This document shows, in pieces, positions 7,521 through 11,977 of a stretch of DNA of 11,977 bases (positions are counted from its first letter, which is position 1; the number at the start of each line of letters is the position of its first letter). The notes beneath the pieces were generated by a model. It worked only from the letters and a program-made list of their open reading frames with translations. It had not been told where the DNA came from and made no database searches. Location: NCBI GenBank assembly GCA_026461645.1, contig JAPJMP010000046.1, positions 1 through 11,977 on the forward strand, in the 5' to 3' direction. The translations under genes and the position numbers were made by a program. The DNA comes from Burkholderiales bacterium (GTDB taxonomy: Bacteria; Pseudomonadota; Gammaproteobacteria; Burkholderiales; UBA11063).

Positions 7521-7549
7521 TTTACATTGTAATTGATGCATTATACAAT
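7521..7549 (+). promoter_or_regulatory. Promoter of the DUF47-phosphate permease-barrel operon, with overlapping dyad
   Basis: The -35 box TTTACA (7521-7526), a 17-nt spacer and the -10 box TACAAT (7544-7549) form a good sigma70 promoter, starting near 7556 and leaving a leader of about 50 nt. The boxes overlap a perfect dyad ATTGTA-N12-TACAAT (7526-7531 and 7544-7549), so a protein bound there would block polymerase. LysR-type T-N11-A spacings also occur here (for example 7528/7540 and 7533/7545), but these are common in A+T-rich DNA. Confidence 0.55.
7540..7545 (-). promoter_or_regulatory. -10 box of the LysR-type gene, facing the operon promoter
   Basis: On the leftward strand 7540-7545 reads TATAAT exactly, overlapping the rightward -10 box. 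The matching -35 region (about 7563-7568, AACATT) is weak. The start would be near 7533, about 50 nt before the regulator's start codon. Overlapping face-to-face promoters fit an autoregulated divergent LysR pair. Confidence 0.4.
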
Positions 7550-7571
7550 ATTGCTTAACTAGAATGTTCTT

Positions 7572-7591
7572 AAATTTGCTAACAAATTTGT
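7572..7591 (+). repeat. Leader hairpin AAATTTG-CTAA-CAAATTT before the DUF47 gene
   Basis: A perfect 7-bp inverted repeat (7572-7578 and 7583-7589) with a 4-nt loop. It overlaps a 10-bp palindrome ACAAATTTGT (7582-7591). It lies in the leader, ending just before the AAGGA ribosome-binding site (7593-7597). It could be an operator or an mRNA structure next to the ribosome-binding site. Confidence 0.4.
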
Positions 7592-7606
7592 AAAGGAAAA
7601 ATTTAG

Positions 7607-8254
7607 ATGTTAAGAAAATTAATTCGAACTATGCTCCCTTCCAAAGGGAGTGTTTTTTTTAATTTATTTATTGAAGCAGCACAAAACACACATCAAACAG
7701 CAGAAACGTTTGCCAGCATAATAAATGCCAAAAATAGTGCGAATGAGATCAAACTATCTTGCGAATTATTTCAATTTAAACAAAAAGCAAATGCAATTAA
7801 TAAAAATATTTTAGTTGAGCTCAACAATCAATTTATCACTCCAATAGATAGAGGTGATATTCAGAAGTTAAGTGGATTAATGTTAAAACTTACTAAAAAG
7901 ATAGTTAAAACTAATGCTAAATTAAAAATTTATGCAATCGACATAAAAACTGATGATTGTTTAATGAGTAGCGCAATCACTTTGCTTAATATTTCTAAAA
8001 TATTAGTCGAAATAATGCAAGCGTTAAAAGATGAAAATTATGAAAAAATCAGCATTGCTGAACAAAAAACTGATGAATTTGATGGTAATGCAATTGATGA
8101 CTTGCGTAAAGCTGTAAGCGAAATGTATTCTGGCAATTATGATGTAATGACAATTTTGAAATTAAAAGAAATCTATAAGAGTCTTGAAAGTGCAATTGAT
8201 ATCAGTGTCGCTATTGTTGATTTAGTAATGCAAATTTCTATTAAGGATATGTGA
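7607..8254 (+). CDS. DUF47 (PhoU-like) phosphate-transport accessory protein
   Basis: A cytoplasmic, mostly helical protein of the DUF47/YkaA family, distantly PhoU-like and commonly encoded with PiT phosphate permeases, whose activity it is thought to modulate. The family features visible are the N-terminal LPSKGSVFFNLF (10-21) and FITPIDRGDI (76-85). The rest is heptad-like helix with a late block near IYKSLESAIDISVAIVDLV. The length of 215 residues is typical. The start ATG has AAGGA (7593-7597) nine nt upstream. The stop overlaps the permease start by one base, so the two are tightly coupled. Codons 9-18 also form an intrinsic-terminator-like hairpin with a T-run, described separately. 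Confidence 0.92.
   Translation: MLRKLIRTMLPSKGSVFFNLFIEAAQNTHQTAETFASIINAKNSANEIKLSCELFQFKQKANAINKNILVELNNQFITPIDRGDIQKLSGLMLKLTKKIVKTNAKLKIYAIDIKTDDCLMSSAITLLNISKILVEIMQALKDENYEKISIAEQKTDEFDGNAIDDLRKAVSEMYSGNYDVMTILKLKEIYKSLESAIDISVAIVDLVMQISIKDM
7631..7660 (+). terminator. Intragenic terminator-like hairpin at the start of the DUF47 gene
   Basis: CTCCCTT (7634-7640) and AAGGGAG (7644-7650) pair perfectly around a 3-nt loop CCA. The stem can extend by two G-T wobbles and an A-T pair to 7631 and 7653, giving up to 10 bp. Seven further T residues (7654-7660) follow directly. This has the full shape of a rho-independent terminator in the direction of transcription, yet it begins only 24 nt inside the open reading frame. 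Translating ribosomes would melt it, so termination may depend on translation initiation. The shape is visible; the regulatory role is inferred. The same bases encode the conserved LPSKGSVFF stretch, so codon constraint is a partial alternative explanation. Confidence 0.55.
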
Positions 8255-8256
8255 TG
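8243..8256 (+). promoter_or_regulatory. Ribosome-binding site deciding the permease start
   Basis: AAGGA at 8243-8247 is 6 nt from the ATG at 8254-8256 but only 3 nt from the in-frame GTG at 8251-8253. The ATG is therefore the more likely start and makes a TGATG stop-start overlap with the DUF47 gene. Confidence 0.65.
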
Positions 8257-9252
8257 TTATCAAGTATTTTTCTTCTAAGTATTATTTTTATTGCTCTGAT
8301 ATTTGAATTTATCAATGGATTTCATGATACCGCAAATGTTGTAGCAACTCCAATTGCAACCAGATCATTATCACCATTTCAAGCAATTCTCATTGCCGCA
8401 ATTTTTAATTTCATTGGCGCATATTTTAGCACTGGCGTAGCTAAAACAATCACTAGTGGTTTATTTGATGCACACTTTGTAACTCATTTATTATTAGTAT
8501 CGGCCTTACTTTCTGCCATTGGTTGGAACTTGATAACATGGTGGCTTGGAATACCGTCTAGTTCATCGCATGCCTTAATTGGTTCTTTGCTCGGGGCTGT
8601 TTTAATTAGTGATAACGGTATTCATGCAATTAAATGGTCAAGTTTAATTGATAAAGTGATTATTCCTATGGTCTTATCTCCTATCATAGCTTTTGTGCTT
8701 GCCTTTTTAATTATGCTTATTCTTTCGTTCTTTTTAAATAGAAGCACGGCCCCAAGAAGAAACAATAATTTTATTCGTGAACTTCAAGTTTTATCTGCTA
8801 GTTTATTAGCTTTTAGTCACGGTTCAAATGATGCGCAAAAAACTATGGCAATAATTACACTTGCTTTATTTAGTTTTGGAATACTTAACACTGCATCAAT
8901 CATTCCTCATTGGGTGATAATTCTATGTTCTATCGCTATGGCTGCAGGAACTTTAGCTGGGGGAATGAGAATAATAAGGACCTTAAGTAGTCGCCTTACA
9001 AAATTAAAACCAGCTAACGGATTTTCTGCAGAAATAAGTTCAGGAGCATTAATTCTTGCAGCTTCACATTTTGGGCTACCTGTTAGCACTACTCAAGCTG
9101 CCTCTGGTTCGATAATGGGCGCAGGTTTTAGTAGTAGTGGAATTAATTGGAGTGTTGTTCGTTCTATGGTCAGCGCCTGGATTTTAACTTTGCCAATTAC
9201 AGCAATTATATCAGCGCTTATTTATAAAATGTTTTTAATTTTTGTTATATAA
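8254..9252 (+). CDS. PiT-family inorganic phosphate transporter
   Basis: Inner-membrane low-affinity phosphate permease (ion- or proton-coupled, metal-phosphate symport in known members), 332 residues from the preferred ATG. Both inverted halves carry the PiT signature: FINGFHDTANVVATP (19-33) and AFSHGSNDAQKTMA (186-199). Each is followed by a second conserved block: IPSSSSHALIGSLLGA (100-115) and PVSTTQAASGSIMGAG (276-291). The two-fold pattern indicates a complete transporter with about ten membrane segments and a central loop near 160-178. Members of this family are often shorter than E. coli PitA (about 500), so the size is normal for the compact type. It follows the DUF47 gene with a one-base overlap and precedes an outer-membrane barrel gene by 27 nt. 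Substrate is taken from the family; sulfate-type PiT variants cannot be fully excluded. Confidence 0.95.
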   Translation: MLSSIFLLSIIFIALIFEFINGFHDTANVVATPIATRSLSPFQAILIAAIFNFIGAYFSTGVAKTITSGLFDAHFVTHLLLVSALLSAIGWNLITWWLGIPSSSSHALIGSLLGAVLISDNGIHAIKWSSLIDKVIIPMVLSPIIAFVLAFLIMLILSFFLNRSTAPRRNNNFIRELQVLSASLLAFSHGSNDAQKTMAIITLALFSFGILNTASIIPHWVIILCSIAMAAGTLAGGMRIIRTLSSRLTKLKPANGFSAEISSGALILAASHFGLPVSTTQAASGSIMGAGFSSSGINWSVVRSMVSAWILTLPITAIISALIYKMFLIFVI

Positions 9253-9279
9253 ATAACATATCACTAATAAGGAGTTATT

Positions 9280-10116
9280 ATGTTAAAAAGACTTAATTTT
9301 ATGATTATAAATAGTTTATTCTTATCAACAGCCCTAGCAGATAATTTAAATAACGATTATAAAGTTGTAAACTTTGCCACTGAGTCACAATTGCAAAAAG
9401 ATTACAGTGGGAATATTGGAACAGGTATCAAACATATAACGGTATCATCAACGGGCGGGGCTGTAGAATTTTCACCATCTGGTGCAACCTTTTATGCTTT
9501 TTTCTCACAAACGCTTGGCAATGGTATTTTCTACGATGCTCGTCTTTATGGTAAAAACAATTATAGAGCACAAAATCCAATTTTTCCAAGTGTTGCAGTG
9601 TCAAATGAGAATATCCCTTTTGGGTATGGTGCCGCATTAAAATTAGGTTATGACTTTCGCCCCAATCAATTAATTGACATTATTCCATACTTACGTTTTA
9701 ATGCGTATAATAATCTCTCAGTTGTCTATCAAGACACTGATGGCAATAGCATTAACTCTGAAACTTATGCAATACTTCCAGGAATTAAGATTGCATATAA
9801 AGTTACTCCACAATTTAACCCATATGTTGAAATGTATGGCGGATGGCAACAAACAAATTTAACTGGCACCTTTGCTCAATCAAGCACTCCTGGTTCTGCA
9901 AATGCAGTTCTAACCCAGTATGCACTAACATATGAAATCGGATTTAGTAGTAAATTAACCACAAATCTAGCATTAATTCCATATATTCAATACAACACCA
10001 CACAAAATAACCCAAACGATACTGCTGCCGCTCCATATGCTAAAAATGGGTTTAATATGAGTTCCCTTACAGGAACGCAACAAGTATTTGGTTTAAAACT
10101 TGCTGCTTCATGGTAG
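9280..10116 (+). CDS. Outer-membrane beta-barrel protein, family not recognised
   Basis: A 278-residue exported protein. Residues 1-20 look like a signal peptide (KR, then hydrophobic FMIINSLFLSTALA, cleavage after ALA before D21). The mature part shows alternating polar/aromatic strands such as TFYAFFSQTL, IFYDARLYG, YGAALKLGYDF, IPYLRFNAY, PGIKIAYKV, YVEMYGGW, ALTYEIGF, IPYIQYN and the terminal VFGLKLAASW. Ending on an aromatic after a final strand is the hallmark targeting signal for outer-membrane barrel assembly. About 8-10 strands are likely. I cannot place it in OmpA, OmpW or a porin family. GGAG (9271-9274) precedes the ATG by 5 nt. It is 27 nt after the phosphate permease gene without an obvious promoter of its own, and a terminator follows, so it belongs to that operon. 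A role in phosphate passage is inference. Confidence 0.82.
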   Translation: MLKRLNFMIINSLFLSTALADNLNNDYKVVNFATESQLQKDYSGNIGTGIKHITVSSTGGAVEFSPSGATFYAFFSQTLGNGIFYDARLYGKNNYRAQNPIFPSVAVSNENIPFGYGAALKLGYDFRPNQLIDIIPYLRFNAYNNLSVVYQDTDGNSINSETYAILPGIKIAYKVTPQFNPYVEMYGGWQQTNLTGTFAQSSTPGSANAVLTQYALTYEIGFSSKLTTNLALIPYIQYNTTQNNPNDTAAAPYAKNGFNMSSLTGTQQVFGLKLAASW

Positions 10117-10137
10117 TTTAGATGAATATACTTGTTT

Positions 10138-10159
10138 AGGTGCACTTGTTGCACCTTTT
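10138..10159 (+). terminator. Rho-independent terminator after the barrel gene
   Basis: AGGTGCA (10138-10144) and TGCACCT (10150-10156) form a perfect 7-bp stem around loop CTTGT, and the stem ends in a TTTT run (10156-10159). It lies 21 nt after the barrel gene stop in the right direction. The T-run is short. It serves the rightward operon only; the converging glycosyltransferase gene has no T-run on its strand here. Confidence 0.6.
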
Positions 10160-10209
10160 CAAAGCAAAAAAATAATCTACAGAAGCAATTAACCCACTTA
10201 ATCTAACTA

Positions 10210-11319
10210 TTATTTATTAAAATAAAAAATTGTTTTGGCTAAATGCTTACCTTTATAAATAGCATGTCGACAACGCTTTAAATAACTATGATCAACCAAC
10301 AATTCTGTATCTAAAGGTAGAACTATGCAATCAAAATTATTTTGTGAATGAAACTGTTGATATAGATCATAATTTACATCTTCACATTGAATTAACTCAG
10401 CCGGTACAATTAAATTATCACGAATAGCATCAAAATGCTGTTGCATTTCTGTAGTTATGCCAGGAGTTGAAATTAGAAAAAAAACCTGCTGTGGCAAAAC
10501 CAGCTGTTGATTTAAATAATCTATTAAATGTTCTAATACAATTTTATTAATATATTCTACTCGAATAGCAACCGCTAATTTTTTCTTATAATCTAACTCA
10601 AATAACTTCATATATTTAGTATAAACGCCAATAGCATTAAAACTACTTATAATTAAACCTTCATACCCTTGTTTGAAGCCACCTTTTAGACAATATGATT
10701 TTATAAAAGCAAAGAAAGCACGTACAGGAATCGTAGCTAGTTTAGGATGTTTGCTCCCGTGATATTGTTGAGCATAGAGCTTGCTATAAAATTGCATTTT
10801 ATTAATAAGCTGTTCAATTTCATCATATGGAAAATGAATTAACGCTCCGCCATTAATTTTAATCAGTGCTAAATTATCTGGCAAACCTTCATGAACTGCA
10901 GAAGTACTAAACTTGGTATTCTTTCTATTATAAATTCTTTTAATCCAATCATTACCCCACGAGCTTGACTCAATCAACATACTGTTATAATAATTTTTAC
11001 GATAAACAAGATAAATATGATTAATTGAAAATTGTGTACGCAACAACGTTTCTACTAATCTTGGCTCTAAAATTTCATCGCAGTCCACGGAAAATACCCA
11101 ATCATGCTTAGCATAGGTTGCTGCCAAATTTTTTACATTCCCCATACCGGTAAATTCAGATTCGTAAATTCTGACATTAGGAAAATTGCGCGCAAGTTTT
11201 AATGTATTATCGCAAGAGTAGTTGTCGAGCAGAACAACATCATCAAATCTTTTAACTGATGTCAAACAACGTTCCAAATAGCGCTCACCATTTTTGACAT
11301 TTATTACAATGCTCAGCAC
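10210..11319 (-). CDS. Family 2 glycosyltransferase (WaaE/KdtX-like) with extra C-terminal region
   Basis: A GT-A fold sugar transferase, probably building lipopolysaccharide core or another surface glycan at the inner face of the membrane. The N-terminal 245 or so residues follow the WaaE/KdtX-like pattern: VINVKNGERYLERCLTSV (5-22), LDNYSCDNT (31-39), GMGNVKNLA (58-66), the DxD-type metal site in SVDCDE (77-82), WIKRIYNR (125-132), VHEG (142-145) and GYEGLIISSFNAIGVYTKYMKLFE (218-241). Typical relatives stop near 260 residues; this one runs to 369, with an unrecognised tail (about 246-369). The start is GTG (11317-11319), with AGGA nine nt upstream; an upstream stop at 11326-11328 limits alternatives. 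It lies 24 nt after era, where betaproteobacteria usually carry recO. The donor and acceptor sugars are unknown. Confidence 0.88.
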   Translation of the reverse strand: MLSIVINVKNGERYLERCLTSVKRFDDVVLLDNYSCDNTLKLARNFPNVRIYESEFTGMGNVKNLAATYAKHDWVFSVDCDEILEPRLVETLLRTQFSINHIYLVYRKNYYNSMLIESSSWGNDWIKRIYNRKNTKFSTSAVHEGLPDNLALIKINGGALIHFPYDEIEQLINKMQFYSKLYAQQYHGSKHPKLATIPVRAFFAFIKSYCLKGGFKQGYEGLIISSFNAIGVYTKYMKLFELDYKKKLAVAIRVEYINKIVLEHLIDYLNQQLVLPQQVFFLISTPGITTEMQQHFDAIRDNLIVPAELIQCEDVNYDLYQQFHSQNNFDCIVLPLDTELLVDHSYLKRCRHAIYKGKHLAKTIFYFNK

Positions 11320-11343
11320 AATAGCTTATCCTGCAAATAAATT

Positions 11344-11977
11344 TTACGATTCAAACTGCTTCAAATATTGAACTTCATTAGCGAACCCAACTTTAACTTT
11401 AACCCACACTTGTAAAAATACTTTATTATTGATTAGCTGCTCAATATCTTTTCTGGCCTCAGAAGAGATGGTTTTTAATTTTTCACCACCTTTCCCGATA
11501 ACAATACCTTTTTGATTTTCTTTATCAACTAAAATAGTTGCGCTTATTCTAGTTAACTCTGGATCTTTAACCGAAAATTCATCAATAATCACTGCCGTAC
11601 TGTATGGTAACTCTTGACCTAAATGCCGATATAGTTTTTCACGAATTATTTCCGCGGATAAAAATTTAGTATCTCTATCAGTTAATTGATCTTCAAGATA
11701 TAAGAAAGGGCCTGCTGGCAAATAATTACTAATTTTTTCTAAAGCATCTTCAATACCAATATGATTCTTAGCCGATAAAGTTACTACATCTTTAAACGCA
11801 TATTTTGCTGTAATCATTTTAACAAATTCATTAAACTGTAATTTATCTTTTAACTTATCTTGTTTATTTACCACTAATATAACTTGAAGATTTTTAGGAA
11901 ATAATGAAATGACCAACTCATCACCAGCATTAAATAACCCAGCCTCAACAACAAATAAAACTACATCAATATTATTT
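11344..11977 (-). CDS. era: GTPase Era (5' end outside window)
   Basis: Ribosome-assembly GTPase that binds the 3' end of 16S rRNA and couples 30S maturation to growth. Only the C-terminal two thirds is present (about 211 codons of a usual 300). The frame stays open to the right edge, reading NNIDVVLFVVEAGLF before VISLFPKNLQVILVVNKQD, so the gene does not start at the TTG at 11914-11916. Visible motifs are DVVLFVVEA before G4, G4 NKQD, G5 LSAKNHIGI and the type II KH RNA-binding domain with VIGKGGEKLKTISSEARKDIE (GKGG loop) near the C-terminus. The G1-G3 motifs lie outside the window. It is followed 24 nt later by the glycosyltransferase gene, probably in the same transcript. Confidence 0.96.
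   Translation of the reverse strand, partial: NNIDVVLFVVEAGLFNAGDELVISLFPKNLQVILVVNKQDKLKDKLQFNEFVKMITAKYAFKDVVTLSAKNHIGIEDALEKISNYLPAGPFLYLEDQLTDRDTKFLSAEIIREKLYRHLGQELPYSTAVIIDEFSVKDPELTRISATILVDKENQKGIVIGKGGEKLKTISSEARKDIEQLINNKVFLQVWVKVKVGFANEVQYLKQFES

Noticed and set aside
8251-8253. GTG as start of the phosphate permease
   Set aside because: It would be only 3 nt from the AAGGA ribosome-binding site; the next codon, ATG, has the proper 6-nt spacing.
9428-9862. Overlapping frames on both strands within the barrel gene
   Set aside because: The sense frame has a signal peptide, strand pattern and terminal aromatic; the others show nothing recognisable.
10160-10209. T7 run on the leftward strand (10166-10172) as a terminator for the glycosyltransferase gene
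   Set aside because: No convincing stem lies just upstream of it on that strand.
11914-11916. TTG as the start codon of era
   Set aside because: The frame continues upstream with Era-like sequence (DVVLFVVEA) to the window edge, so this codon is internal.
1-11977. Mobile elements, CRISPR, defence genes, tRNA or rRNA
   Set aside because: I saw no transposase or integrase, no regular repeat-spacer pattern, and no tRNA-like sequence; the genes are housekeeping with uniform A+T-rich composition.

Overview
This is an A+T-rich bacterial chromosomal segment, densely coded, with short spacers, ATGA-type overlaps and mostly housekeeping genes. The organism is Gram-negative: FtsB, a signal-peptide-bearing outer-membrane beta-barrel and a lipopolysaccharide-type glycosyltransferase are all present. 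The gene order (YadG/YadH-type ABC exporter, BolA/IbaG, MurA) and the type of RsmB/NOP methyltransferase resemble betaproteobacteria more than other groups. My best inference is a low-GC betaproteobacterium, possibly Neisseriales-like; no species can be named from the sequence alone.

Layout. Bases 1-390 carry no complete gene. They hold a very good sigma70-type promoter (169-197), a dyad (136-154) and a second -10 box (352-357) in front of coaD (391-915). coaD is translationally coupled to an RsmB/NOP RNA m5C methyltransferase gene (912-2138). A convergent spacer follows (2139-2286).

Bases 2287-6428 form one leftward operon, in transcription order: ftsB, ABC ATPase, ABC-2 permease, ibaG/bolA-like gene, murA and a carboxylesterase. 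Spacing is tight (26, 6, 8, -4 and 5 nt). It joins a divisome protein, the first committed enzyme of peptidoglycan synthesis, a probable envelope exporter and an Fe-S/stress-type BolA protein. A LysR-type regulator (6625-7482, leftward) lies upstream of ftsB, separated by a spacer with an imperfect long hairpin.

The regulator is divergent from a rightward operon: PhoU-like DUF47 protein (7607-8254), PiT-type phosphate permease (8254-9252) and a small outer-membrane beta-barrel (9280-10116), closed by a rho-independent terminator at 10138-10159. The divergent control region (7483-7606) holds overlapping face-to-face promoters and several dyads. The most unusual structure in the window is a textbook intrinsic-terminator shape (stem plus T-run, 7631-7660) inside the first 18 codons of the DUF47 gene. 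It could make expression of the phosphate operon depend on translation of its first gene.

The right end is leftward: era (truncated by the window edge), then a WaaE-like family 2 glycosyltransferase with an unexplained C-terminal region of about 120 residues. I saw no mobile elements, CRISPR arrays, tRNA or rRNA genes. The window is mainly core genome; the novelty is in regulation and gene neighbourhood.
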